64,000 nucleotides of DNA. It comes from Malachius bipustulatus. Its lineage: Eukaryota; Arthropoda; Insecta; Coleoptera; Melyridae. A program made the translations under genes and the position numbers. This document shows, one piece after another, positions 1 to 11,215 of the stretch. The stretch is taken from the NCBI GenBank assembly GCA_910589415.1, contig OU342633.1, positions 9,028,858-9,092,857 of the forward strand, given 5' to 3'. How positions within the stretch are numbered: position 1 is the stretch's first letter; each line of letters opens with the position of its first letter. Below the pieces are notes generated by a model. It ran no database searches and was not told the DNA's origin. It saw only the letters and a program-made list of their open reading frames with translations.

Positions 1-3000
1 ATTTTTGGCACATTTGGTCACAGGCGTAGGTATCAAGTGGAAAAAAGCGAAGTTTGAAAAATAAAACAAACAAATAACACGAATAGAAATCGAGGAATCC
101 TCTTTCAGTGGGTATTAAAAACATATTACGGGTTTATAAGGATCTACGAAACTGTAGACTTTAGTATCTAACACGTAGTTTCAGAAAAAAATGCGTTTTA
201 ATACACGGACTTAATAACAAATTATGTGAATTTTTAGACAGTTGTACGTTCATGGAAAATCTGACGTTTATGTAGTCAAATTTGACATTCCCAACTTTTT
301 GTGAGAATGAGAATGCGCCACCCTAGTAAAGCGGTAATACAGGTTCCCTAAGAGAGATGGTGTAAAATGAACATGCAATTTTTGTTTTTTATTTATGTCT
401 TGGAGATGCGCATTAAGAGAGGATGGAGAATCTGTACTTTGTCATATTCATATGGAAATTAGCGAAGCGAAAACAATTTGCGGCTTGTGTCACTACAAAT
501 TAATTAAAAATTGACAAGTTAGACAATATCGCTGGCAAGTAATTCAACTGGGATATCTATCGCCTTCACTTTTTCGTTTGCAGTGTCCAGTGTACTTTTA
601 TCTTTCTATACTCAAAAATCCTCTACCTAGTATCATTAAGTCGACACGATAGACTAACACTCTGTTTTTTTTATATAAAGACTACTAAATACTACTTTCT
701 AAAGAAGTATCTTAAGTGTTGTCGTTGTCACTTTTTTTTCGTTGTCACAAAATTGGTCATATCTTCTTATGCATGCTGGCATGCTGGAGAAAAAAGTAAT
801 TGAACTTAGAATCCCTAAATTTACAATAAATGCTGTTGTACTGTCCTTGAACTATCCTAACAGGGTGATGAAAACTATCAGACTTTACATCACCTTGTAT
901 AAAAATTCATCTAACTAGATACATCATAGAATATTATATAAAAAATTTACATAGGGACATGTAAGCCGTTCTCCGATATTTTTGGAGCCGTTTCCGATGT
1001 ATACCTTATTTTTTATTTAGATGGATTCCACCAAGTCCAAAATCTAGGGGAACGATTGGCAACAAGACTGATTAGGTTGGTTATGGTGATAGTTATTGTT
1101 ACTATAAGTCACTAGAATACTGCTACGTAAAAAAATTGGCAGATGGTATTCTCGTATTACGTCTGATATTGAAAATGTACATTGATTTTGTCATCATATT
1201 ATGACGAAAATGTTAGTTCTCAGACATTTTGCGTGCAGCATATGGCCCGAGCGCATTTTTGAAAATGTAAAAAATTTTAGATGTAAAAATTTTTTGCCGA
1301 ACTGTATTACAGCAATCCGGTTCCATTTTTTTAACAATTTGTATGGCTGCCGGGATGGCTAAAATACTATTTTCAAACATTTACGATGTCTCCCATCGTC
1401 CCAAAATGAAAATAAAACATTTATTTTTATTTTCTAGAAGATTTTATTTATTAACTTTATTCCAGTTTCCTTTTGTTCAATTTATTTGAGTCCTTCAACT
1501 CCCGTGCGGTGCTTTCGGGTAAACTCTTTATTAATTATCATCAAATAATTTGTGGATCGCAACTTATTCATAGGCTTGTAACATGAACTTCAATTGCCTC
1601 AATACGATTTTTGGATGCTTTCGGAGTATCGAAAAGTTGTCTGATTAGTAAGGTGCTACACTGAATTTGTCTGATATAAATTTTTTTTGCATCTGGACAA
1701 CTTATTTCATCACGTCAAACAATTTTCAGACAAATTGCTATGTTATGGAATATGAAAATACAATAATATGTCGTATTTGAAAAAAAAAAAAATAGACAAT
1801 GTCGTTACTACTGAGCAAGGATGAACACCCTGTTTAAAAAATTTACATAAATAGAAAGTAAATTAAATCAAAAATTTACCTGTTTATATGCATTTTTCTC
1901 AAAACTCAAAACTGAAAGATTAGACTGTTGCCAGATTTTCTACCTACGGTTTATATTCACACTTTGTATTTACCATTTCTCCTTATATTGGTCATCTATT
2001 GCTAAAGGATTTATTTTGTATGTAGTATCTACTAGTGAACGTTAATTTCTTCTGCCACTTGAGTGTTTTGGAGATTGAGTACCTATATTTTGTTTTTAAT
2101 TTTTACTTCATGAGTTTGTAAGCCCCAACTGTTACTCGGCAACATTTCAAGGATTACCATGTTTATCCACATTTATTTTAGCACAGTTTGATACTTAAGA
2201 CATCTGCTAGAGCAAATTTCTCTAAAATATTGGTTTACGGTTTTGTGCACTGAGACATCATTAACGAGATATTAACGATCGCTATAATAATTACTGCTAA
2301 TTCACTCTCATCTCAGAGTCAATTTCATTATACATATAGCATAACAACAATCCAGGTCGCTATGTTCAGAGTAATAAAATAAATTTGTAGACTCCTACTC
2401 CTTCAATTTATATTCAGTTAAAAAATAAATAAAAAAATATTATAAAAAATATGAAAACACAAATTGTTCATTTTCGGTGGGCCACTCCGTAGTATTTCAA
2501 CAATAAACTTATCCGAAAATTAAGAAAGATTATTTTCAAAATTTGCTATTTGGCTATACAATACATGTGAACACGGGTCTATAACATAAGCTTATTAAAT
2601 AGTTGGTGTTACAATAATTTCATATTATTTCTTATATGGAAAATATTTATATCATTATATACAACAACATGTAAGTATTTATTATATTAAACTATAAAAT
2701 ATTATCAAAATAATTAAAATTTATGACTAGTTTAATAAATTTTTATCATAAAAAGATTTTGTTTTAATAATCTATTTTTAACCTCAGATTTCCAAGCAAG
2801 GTTGGAGTTTGCATATTTTATAACTCGACAATAAGTAGGTAAATACCTACAACACGTTATATTATGATTTTTTTTTTCAATAACAATCTAAGCGATAAAA
2901 AAACCATTCTACCTAGGTATATTCTTTTAATTGCAAAGGCTGGCATCTGTGGAATATGATCGGAAATGTCTGTTTTCTGGAACCTCAAAACATTCTTATG

Positions 3001-3857
3001 GGAAACTGTTTGGCTCGAGAAGGAGGTCAGAATAATAACAGTATGCAAGGTCAGACGAAGACCAACAACTTGGATTTTTATTCTGTTTTTATAATTGACC
3101 ACTATTATGTAAGCAAGCAGCATATGCGATATTGCTATTGTATTCAAGTAGGTAGCGTGAATTTTTATTAATTCCTAGAATGCTCCAGGCATTTCAAGTT
3201 CAAAGATTCCTGTGTTAATTCTTGTACTAACTGCTTTATCCTTTCGACGAAATTTTCTCCTAGGTACTCCCGTGACTTAAAGTATTTTTTACAAAAATTT
3301 AGAACGGAATTTTCTTACTGGAATTTAAAAACGGTTGCGGGAAAAATAATTGAAAGATCTGTTTTCAAAACACGTAGAAATTCAGAACCACCATCGCACC
3401 TAAATTGCATACAAATCAATTTTGTGTTCTGTTGAATACACTGATGAATTTCAAATAGGAGACAGAATTTATAAAATGTAAACATCTACGAAAGCATGAA
3501 ACGAGTTGAAACATGGAAGTGTTTTTTCACGACATCAAAAAATAAGGGGATCAGTGAGCACATGGTGTGTATTAAGAGCTGAACATTGTATCTCATACGG
3601 TTCCCGAGATATCGTAAAAAAAACTGGAAAAATAATATTTCCGACACCCTGTATCTCAAAAACGGTGCGTTTCCGGACACACCTTAATGGGAATTTTTTT
3701 GTTTTTTTTTAGTCACAAGAATCAGCCTGTGAAGTTTGGCCAACCTTACAGTAAACACCCTGTATAATAAGTTACACACAAAGATTTAAGATGCTTGATT
3801 GTGGACAGTTTAAAAAGGCGATGCGAGAGACTACATAAGAGAATGCATTTTACAATA
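1..3857. other. AT-rich intergenic DNA
   Basis: I see no gene here. Open frames are under 100 codons, low in complexity and full of homopolymer runs. The stretch has scattered repeat relics, such as the one at 861-1010, and two copies of CATGCTGGCATGCTGG-type short duplication near 770. Part of 3500-3760 reads like the degenerate flanks of mobile DNA because it contains ACACCCTGTAT motifs, which also end the palindromic elements found later in the window. Confidence 0.5.
861..1010. repeat. Relic of a palindromic MITE family
   Basis: The block opens with CAGGGTGATGAAAA and later has GGGACATGTAAGCCGTT followed by a second AGCCGTTT. The same words in the same order make up the inner arms of the palindromes at 10623-11215 and 25652-26506. 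This copy is short and has lost its mirror arm. Confidence 0.5.
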
Positions 3858-5323
3858 TACAGGGTGTCCGGAAATTATGAGCAAAAAATTAAGGGGGTGA
3901 TTCTTCTTGATGAAATATTGCCAAAAGTATCTATAATTTTTTTTCGAAAACTCACAAATAAGAAAGTTATAAGCCTTCAAAGTTGATTTTTTCAACTCAA
4001 TATTTTTTTATAATTTTTTTTCTAGTGTATGGATTTTCTCAAAATTTGACACACTTGCCACTGATGTTGCTTTGCATCCTTGGTCCAAATTAGACTTGAA
4101 TCCCTCGAAATCAAGAGGCTTTAACTGCCCTTGACCTTCAAAAAAGGCCTATAACTTTTTTCGTAATAATTTTTTCTGAGTTTTGAAGATGCACAATTGA
4201 AGAACATGAAGAAATATTTGGAAAAGGTCCTCTTTGACTATCACGATAAAATGACCTGTTTCCGAGTAAAACTGTTTTAAAAATTTGCTTGCACTAAAAT
4301 TGATCACCATTAATTATTTATGATCATTAACGATCTTTACGACGATCTTTAAAGTGCAGCATGACTTTTCTTGGTCAGTACTTAGATGGGTGACCAATTA
4401 TAGTGGTAAATAAAAAAGTTCCGTGACCGATTGTGCTCCGGGAGGTACGTTAAAAAGGGGGTCCCGGCTGCTTCACAGCAGTCGTTAAGTTACGTCAGAG
4501 GCCCTTGAGGCTACTTGAAAACTTCTGACACTTGGGCTTTACCACAGCCATAAGATATTTATTTTATTTTTATTTTTTTATGATCATTTTGCAACAACAC
4601 CAAAGCATGCTTTGGAAACAGCTGCAGGGTTGCCTAGTTATGTACAAAACAGAGACATTCGTATATAAATAGACTTGGAAATGATTTTTTTTTATGAAAA
4701 AAAAATTTAATAATTTTTTTTTTTTAATAAAATAATAACATAATTTTAATAAAAAAAATAAATTGCTGTTAAAATGAAATCCAAAGCAAACGTCTTGTTT
4801 CCTAGGCAACCCTGCAGCTGTTTCCAAAGCATGCTTTGGTATTGTTGCAGAATGATCATAATTTATGGCGATCAATTATTATTTTAGTGCAAGCAATTTT
4901 TTAAAACAGTTTTACTCGGAAACAGGTCATTTTATCATGATGGACAAAGAGGACCTTTTCCGAATTTTTCTTCATGTTCTTCGATTGTGCGTCTTCAAAA
5001 CTCAGAAAAAAATATTACGAAAAAAGTTATAGGCCTTTTTTGAAGGTCAAGGGCAGTTAAGGCCTTTTAATTTCGAGGGATTCAAGTCTAATTTGGAAGA
5101 AGGATATACAGCAACATCAGTGGCAAGTGTGTCAAATTTTAAGAAAATCCGTACACTAGAAAAAAAGTTCTAAAAAAATATTGATTTAAAAAAATAAACT
5201 TTGGAGGCTTATAACTTTCTTATTTTTGAGTTTTCGAAAAAAAATTATGGATACTTTTGGCAATATTTCATCAAGAAGAATCACCACCTTAATTTTTTGC
5301 TCATAATTTCCGGATATAGGAAG
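3858..5323. repeat. Long palindromic (foldback) element
   Basis: The left arm starts after a TA at 3858 with CAGGGTGTCCGGAAATTATG. The mirror arm ends near 5320 with CATAATTTCCGGATATAGG. The arms pair almost throughout: AAGAAAGTTATAAGCC against its complement, the GGTCAAGGGCAGTTAA core, and a central hairpin at about 4581-4860 whose arms share CCAAAGCATGCTTTGG and GCAGCTGTTTCC. No protein is encoded. The CAGGGTGT end and the TA flank suggest a non-autonomous element moved by a TA-targeting (mariner-type) transposase; that is inference. The left arm is interrupted by the SINE at 4329-4576. Confidence 0.8.
4329..4576 (+). mobile_element. 5S-rRNA-derived SINE, copy 1
   Basis: The head contains GGTCAGTACTTAGATGGGTG, which matches the 5S rRNA internal control region (box C, GGTTAGTACTTGGATGGG in animal 5S genes). 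Just before it, AAGTGCAGCATGACTTT resembles the 5S box A region. A unique body follows (GGTCCCGGCTGCTTCACAG, then GTCAGAGGCCCTTGAGG) with a T-rich tail. The copy is bounded by an exact 12-bp duplication, TTTATGATCATT, at 4317-4328 and 4577-4588, so this is a bona fide target-primed insertion. A second copy lies at 37727-37952. 5S-headed SINEs are known (SINE3 class). The body family is not one I can name with certainty. Confidence 0.82.
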
Positions 5324-5955
5324 CCTGGGATTTGCAACAGCCTATCATGCTCCTAGCCAAAGGTGGGCACAGTTAATCTAAAAGTTAACATTTCACAAAA
5401 AAAAAAACCGCTTTAAGCCGGCTACTCACTACGCGGTACTTTGCAAGTGAATTATTGGGCGAGTTCTTGCGAATACTTGTGCAAAAAAAATGAAAAAGCA
5501 GTTTCATATAAAGACAACTCATTATGCGGTACTTGCCAAGTACTTATGAATACTTGGCAAGTGTGTCGCGCAGTGTGTATGATGACGCGGCCTGCAGCTC
5601 GGCACAGCTCAGATTTACTTACCACGAAATTACTTGTACTTCCCGTTCACTGTCGATGAACAGTCTCAAGTCAAAAGACTTTATTTACCAAATGTTTTCA
5701 AGGCTATACTATACTAATAATTTTTTGCACAAGTATTCGCAAGAACTCGCCCAATAATTCACTTGCAAAGTACCGCGTAGTAAGTAGCAGGCTTAAAGCG
5801 GTTTTTTTTTTGTCAAATGTTAACTTTTAGATTAACTGTGCCCACCTTTGGCTAGGAGCATGATAGGCTGTTGCAAATCCCAGGCTTCCTATATCCGGAA
5901 ATTATGAGCAAAAAATTAAGGTGGTGATTCTTCTTGATGCAATATTGCCAAAAGT
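5220..5955. repeat. Second palindrome abutting the first
   Basis: From about 5225 to 5955 the DNA folds on itself around roughly 5607. The left arm has GGAAGCCTGGGATTTGCAAC, CCTAGCCAAAGGTGGGCACAG and GCGAGTTCTTGCGAATACTTG; the right arm has the exact complements in reverse order (5720-5895). The outermost arms, TTCCGGATATAGG and CCTATATCCGGAA, are shared with the element at 3858-5323. So CCGGAAATTATGAGC occurs three times in alternating orientation (3868, 5300, 5895). It looks like one foldback element inserted in or recombined with another. Confidence 0.75.
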
Positions 5956-6152
5956 AAATTAGCAGGTAAAAAAATGAGTACTTTTTCCCCGACATGAACG
6001 TATATAGGTATAGCTACTACAGACACTCAGATATCATTAAATTATTTATATCCAACACGAACAATCACGAAAGTTATACATTATTATCCTGAATATTAAA
6101 ATGACAATACAATTATTAAATTGAAGGAATTTTCATAACATTTTTTTTTCAG

Positions 6153-6730
6153 ATCTGCTAAATGAGAAGAACTCAGGGAATATTATCGAGATTTTCCATG
6201 AAGGAGTGTTTGTTTCGGATCTAATGATCCATCTGTTTGTGCTAGGGTAGTTGCTTAAGTTATCCTAACAGGCATGGAAGCCTAGATTCCATTTTCAAAA
6301 AAACAGCCCTCAAACAGCAAACCTTGGTTCAACAAAAGATGCAAGGAAGCTGTCGCCTCCAAACAACTGGCTTTTCGCCAATGGCGAGAGAGCCCCGACG
6401 GCATAAACCACCACAATTTCATCCTTGTTCGGAACCGGTGCAAAGAAATAATAGATCAAACCAAGGAAACTCACAACCAAAGAATTAGGAACAATTTTCT
6501 CTCCTGCCCTTACAGTTCGAAACGTTTTTGGTCGGTAACTAAGGCAGTCAGCCAGAACTTCACCAGATCCACGATTCCACCACTTACACGGATAGAAGGG
6601 GCTATCGCATCTACGGCTACTGGGAAGGCGAACTTGATGGCGGGAGTGTTTTCTTCATACTCTTCTATCGACTTTCAGGGAAAAACTCCACCAATGATCC
6701 CTTCCGTGGAGCCCAAAATGTCAGACATTG
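6153..6730 (+). pseudogene. LINE ORF2 fragment (linker before RT), part 1
   Basis: The sequence from GATCTGCTAAATGAGAAG onward matches, in sense orientation, the minus-strand LINE at 28110-30890, so this is a 5'-truncated copy. An open frame from about 6314 to 6730 encodes the basic endonuclease-to-RT linker, with readable stretches SKPWFNKRCKEAVASKQ and KRFWSVTKAVSQNFTR. It ends at KMSDI, exactly where the element at 6731 has inserted. The frame resumes at 10206. The family is a Jockey/CR1-type non-LTR retrotransposon; the clade is inferred from the RT motifs of the better copy. It is interrupted and not functional. Confidence 0.85.
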
Positions 6731-7320
6731 GGTACGTTCACCTGACGTCAACTGTTGAGTTGTTGAGGTAGCGCTTGCGTCCAGACATACCGCTCACTAT
6801 TTACCGTTGCTAAACTGTTGAGTATTTCTGTGACCGTAAATATTTTAGGCCAGTAGAATGGTATTTTGAGTTTGCGTTACCATGCATAAATTTTGTACCA
6901 TATGAAATTCGATAGAGGATCATTAAGAAATGTTAAATCCAAATTTGCAGCATCGTACGATTTTTTTTTTAGCGAGTTATGCAGAAAAGCGTTTTTTATT
7001 TTATTTTCACGGATATCTCGGCTTCTATGTATTGCACATAAGTAAATGACATATCATTCTCTTCGTTATGGAATTATCTACATTTTTTATACAAATATTT
7101 TTTTTGTTACACTGATAATAAAAAAAAATATTTAAGGTTTAAAGTTAAAAATTTGTCTTTCGAATAAGATTTTTTGCTAATCACTTTTTTTTCACTTTAA
7201 CGCTGGAAAGCCCAAGTAGTTTTTTAAAGAACAGTCAATTACCTGCGCAGCGGTAGGTCAATTTTGAAAATCCAATAATCCAGTCTCCGGCAATCTACGC
7301 GCAAAAATGTGCATGTCGGT
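6731..7320. repeat. E1 left inverted arm
   Basis: This arm shares GGCCAGTAGAATGGTATTTT, ATGAAATTCGATAGAGGA and ATCCAGTCTCCGGCAATCTA with the right arm in inverted order, and with the second E1 copy at 22826-23285 in the same order. It lacks the roughly 200-bp block with TTGCGCATGT that the right arm carries between the tip and the GGACCATT segment, so the two arms are not identical in length. Confidence 0.8.
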
Positions 7321-7600
7321 GCTGTACAATTTTGAATTGACGAATATGTTCGTCAAGGAGTCGAAAACGCGCATGAAAAATTGAGCATTTGTATAAATTA
7401 ACATTCAATGTGCATGTTATCGTTCATAAATATTCAATATTTTGAATTGAAAAACACACAAGTTAATAATCTTTATTTAGAAAACTTTCTTTATTGCATG
7501 CTTAGTTGCTAAATTTAAAGTAAAAAACAAATGAGTGTATTTTTTTAATGAAAAATCAAGTAATAGTCAGTTAATCAAAGTACAATTATTATTATTCTTA

Positions 7601-7749
7601 TGCCCGTATTCACAAACGATAATTTCCTAAATAATTACGTAATTATTTAAATGAGTGAGATGGAGATATGCAGTTTTTTTGCAATAGAGTGAGATGGGTA
7701 TAATTGATTACGTAATTATTTAGGAAATTATCGTTTGTGAATACGGGCA
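7601..7749. mobile_element. MITE with TTA target duplication (PIF/Harbinger-like)
   Basis: This 149-bp element has near-perfect terminal inverted repeats of about 50 bp, starting TGCCCGTATTCACAAACGAT and mirrored at the right end. TTA lies on both sides (7598-7600 and 7750-7752), which is the usual target duplication of PIF/Harbinger elements. It sits inside E1, so it arrived after E1 or travelled with it. It encodes nothing. Confidence 0.8.
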
Positions 7750-7914
7750 TTAGTATGTTTTTGTTAAATCAAGGCAATACTGTGCTTTGACAAGTGTCAA
7801 AATCATAATTTTATTTTTTTCTAGCACGTTTCGATGGGCCAGGCTCTTCCTTATTTTCTTTGTTTAATATTCCACAAGAAATTTTGTCTGAATTTTTATC
7901 TCGGCTTTAGCGAG

Positions 7915-9454
7915 TCAGGGGAACTGTGGTTGGCAAATCGTAATGTCTCCATCATCGCTGGTGTCGTCAGTGATTTCCGCGACGTTTAAACAACTTTGAC
8001 CCGAGCGGTTCTTGCAAACTGCATAGCCTTTCAATGGAATTGGATCTTTAGTGCTCATTACGGGTTCTAATCCACATTTATGTCTCTTGGCCATATCTTG
8101 ACCATAAGCCATGTTTGTATTTGATAATAACTTCGTAATGAATGCTGCTCAGCAGCTGACTCTGATGGTGGTAAAGAAGTGAGATCCGACTTTGTCTTTT
8201 GTCCCATGCGAGAGAAAAAGTTGAAACGAAATTCGTCGTAGGATTTTTCGTTATTTCCGCCATAGATACCAATAAAGACTTCTTTTCCTATTGACGCAAT
8301 CAGTTCGTGGTTCCATTTTTTTGATTTAAAATAGTACTACATTTGTTGCAGATGATTTTTTTTTTCAAGGCTGAAATCAATTTTGTTTTACCATACCCGA
8401 AAATAGCTGATGTGGTATCACAACCAGAAAAAGTATGTACAAAAAGTACATGGTCGACAAGTTCCTTGTGTTTAAAGCTAACTAGCTTAGAAGGGTAGAA
8501 CTCAGTTTTTTCTGACCCTTTTTCCAAGTTTTTTGAGAAAAACATTAGTCACGTGTTTTCCGAGTTCTGTGAGAATAGCAAGTAGATCAATATCGTCACC
8601 AACGATAAAACCTAGATCGAATTTTGAGGACCTTTCGACGGTATTTTTTCATTTAAATCGGAAACATTTTGCAAATACGACCAAGCAGACTTTGAATAGT
8701 TGAAGTGACCAGTAGAGTAGCATGAAAATAAGGAATTATTTTTTGTACAGTATCTAAATGAAGATTCCAGTTTCCACTTCGTTCTGCTTCAAGAAATTGT
8801 TTTAGAAAAGTTACAAGACGAAAGTAAAGAATCCAAAGTTTTCCGGTTGGTCCACTGCATTCGATTTTTTCCATATAGGTTCCTCGAATGCAATTAAATT
8901 TTGCATATTTTCCATCTCAGTATCCGAAAACGTGGTCTAAGGATCATAATTTATCAAAGAATTGAAATCATCCCGTTCCTCTTGAGATAAATCAGTCATA
9001 TTGAGAATAATTTTTCCGAGAGATAAATGCACAATACAATGCCCACGAACAGCTCTTGCATAAGCGTGACCCGACATTAACTTGTCAACACTATTACGAG
9101 CGTAAATTGTTTTGAGAGCATCTTCGAGTCCACTGCCGACCATAATTTTTCCAATAGATCCCATGTAAGACACCAAAAGATGAAAACCTCCCAATCGTAC
9201 AATAATTTTTTTCAATAAACTATTAGGAGGAGAATTAGTAATAATTTTAAATGCTTCGTGACAAACCTGTTGATCAAAAGTGACAAAAGTGTAATTTGAT
9301 TAACCTTCTTACTTTCCTCAGCAGCATAAAGTAATGCGGTGTACAACGTACTATGGTCACTTGGCTTCGCATTAACGAAAGGTACGACAACAATTTTTGA
9401 ATTTGAGAACGGTGCACCATCAAACATTCTTTCATGCACATCAAACATGCACAT
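7915..9454 (-). pseudogene. Decayed E1 gene, uncharacterised GGFH/SGCDT family
   Basis: Read on the minus strand from the ATG at 9454, several frames join into one protein. In order there is an N-terminal block (NAKPSDHSTLYTALLYAAEE); RLGGFHLLVSYMGSIGKIM followed by GSGLEDALKTIYA and SGHAYARAVRGH; a block ending GKLWILYFRLVTFLK; an acidic GDDIDLLAILTELG segment; HTFSGCDTTSAIFGYGK; and a C-terminal Cys-rich piece, CKNRSGQSCLN. From memory of the family, large multicopy sets of unannotated metazoan proteins share GGFH..GSIG, GHAYARA, a DDxD-like core, GCDTTS and a Cys-rich tail. I know no proven function. At least five frameshifts or stops and internal deletions make this copy non-functional. 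The D-rich core invites comparison with PIN-like nucleases, which is speculation. Confidence 0.7.
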
Positions 9455-10205
9455 GTTTGCGCGTAGATTGCCGGAGACTGGATTATTGTATTTTCAAGAT
9501 TGACCTACCGCTGCACAGGTAATTGATTGCTGTTCAAAAAACTACTAGAGATTTCCAGTGGTAAAATGCAAAAAAAAAAGAAATTTGCAAAAAACATTAT
9601 TCTAAAGACAAATTTTTAACTTTAAACCTCAACATTTATTTAATTTATCAGTGTAACAAAAAAATGATATATATAAAAAATATAGGAGATTCCATAACGA
9701 AGAGAATGATATGTCATTTGCTTATGTGCGATAGATAGGAGTCAAGATATTTGTAAAAATATAACTTGGTAAAAAAAAATCGCACGGTGCTGCAAATTTG
9801 GATTTAACATCTCTTAATGGTCCTCTATCGAATTTCATATAGTATAGAATTTGTGCATGGTAACGCAAACTGAGGACATTTTTGAGGACGATTCTACTGG
9901 ACTATTTCACGCTCAGCATAGTCAACGTATGTTGCGTACATGCGCAAAGTATCTCAAGTCGTCACTTTCGAACGCGGACTATCATATTATGTAAAAGTTT
10001 TACAAGTAAGAATGCACCTGATACGATCAGCGACTAAGATATGATAATAATTATTATTGTTATGAACTTGAATCGTATCCAGAAACGTGACACATGTCGC
10101 TAGATATCAACAATGTGTTCAGACTATTTCCAACATGTAGCAGCAACTAACACTCAACAGTTTTGCCCTGCTATTCAACAGTTGACGTCAGGTGAACGTA
10201 ATACC
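9455..10205. repeat. E1 right inverted arm
   Basis: This arm is the complement of the left arm and ends with TGACGTCAGGTGAACGTAAT. It is longer than the left arm because it contains a block around GGATACGATTCAAGTTCAT (in complement) and GCGCATGT. The same block is present in the isolated E1 end at 16446-16725. The gene's start codon lies directly inside the arm boundary. Confidence 0.75.
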
Positions 10206-10622
10206 CATTGTTTTCCGACAGCGTGTCATAAAGCGCATTGTGTTAGCATTAGACCCAAACAAATCTTCTGGCCCTGATGACGACGTACCTGTTATCGTAC
10301 TTAAAAAATGCGCCACTGAGCTGTCATCCGTTTTCTGTAGACTTTTCAATCTGTCGTATATAAAGGAAATATTTCCTTCCTGTTGGAAATGTGCACGGAT
10401 CCAACATATTCCCAAGAAAGGCAAAAAGACTATACCAAATATAGCTATCGACCAGTAATATCCAAGATTATGGAGAAAGCTATTAACCAACATTTTTTAA
10501 AGTACTTGAAAGGAGCTAATATAATCAGCGACCGCCAATACGGATCCCGCAAACAGAGGTCAACTGGTGATCTCCTCACCTACGTCACCGAGCTGTGGAA
10601 CGGCGCAATCAGACACCATAAG
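10206..10622 (+). pseudogene. LINE ORF2 fragment (start of RT), part 2
   Basis: This continues the LINE interrupted at 6730. It encodes the reverse transcriptase N-terminal fingers, with readable motifs LALDPNKSSGPD (the PDxxP-type RT block), LSSVFCRLFNLSYIKEIFP, ARIQHIPKKGKKTIPN, SKIMEKAINQHFLKYL and QYGSRKQRSTGDLLTYVTEL. A frameshift lies within the YRPV block near 10455. After GAIRHH the LINE stops abruptly at about 10622, where the palindrome at 10623-11215 begins. The catalytic YADD region is therefore missing from this copy. Confidence 0.85.
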
Positions 10623-11215
10623 GAGCTCCTATGTTATTGCACTTTTAGATTGTCTGAGAAGAGAAAATAAGATTGACTTTCACAGTTGGTGTTTAAATTC
10701 AGAAGTTTTTGAGTTATAAACAAGTGAAAATCGTCATTTTCCAAGTTCAACAAAGCCCTGTACAACGAAAACGGCTGAAGATAGAGAAAAACGGCTTACA
10801 TGTCCCTATTTTACTTTTTCATGTACTATCCTATCATGTAGATGAAATGTTTATACAGGGTGATAAAAAATTTGAAAAATTCTGAGATTTCTCCACGCGT
10901 CGCCAAATAAAAAAATCAAAGAAAGTAAAAATTTTTCTATACCATAGGATAGTACCTACATAAAAAGTTAAAATAGGAACATGTAAGCCGTTTTTCTCTA
11001 TCTTTAGCCGTTTTCGTTGTACAGGACCTTGAACTTCAAAAATGACGATTTTCACTTGTTTATAACTCAAAAACTTCTGAATTTAAACACCAACTGTAAA
11101 AGCCAATCCTATTTTCTCTTCTCAGACAATCTAAAAATGCAATAACATAGGAGCTTTCCATTTAAAAAAATATAACTTTGATATGCCACTGTCATATGGA
11201 ACACTCTGTATACTC
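10623..11215. repeat. Palindromic element inserted in the LINE
   Basis: The arms pair from GAGCTCCTATGTTATTGCA (10623) with its complement near 11150. They share TTGAGTTATAAACAAGTGAA, GTTTAAATTCAGAAGTTT and GGCTTACATGTCCCTATTTT. The right end extends further to GGAACACTCTGTATAC, but the matching left tip is missing, so the left end is truncated. The central arms resemble those of the element at 25652-26506, which shows a shared family with different outer ends. Confidence 0.75.

Larger units (their letters stand above)
6731..10205 (-). mobile_element. E1: long inverted-repeat element with an unusual gene
   Basis: This 3475-bp insertion splits a LINE. It is flanked by CATTG at 6726-6730 and 10206-10210, and the second LINE copy shows the empty site. 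The ends are inverted: GGTACGTTCACCTGACGTCA on the left, and its complement with a 3-bp difference on the right. Inner inverted arms run to about 7320 and from about 9455, so the inverted repeats are roughly 590-750 bp, with some internal differences. Between them lies a decayed minus-strand gene (7915-9454) that belongs to no classical transposase family I recognise. A partial second copy is at 22826-25650 and an isolated terminus is at 16446-16725. I cannot assign a superfamily. Confidence 0.75.

Noticed and set aside
4570..4875. 101-codon minus-strand frame
   Set aside because: It lies across the central hairpin and poly-A/T runs of a palindrome; the composition is low complexity.
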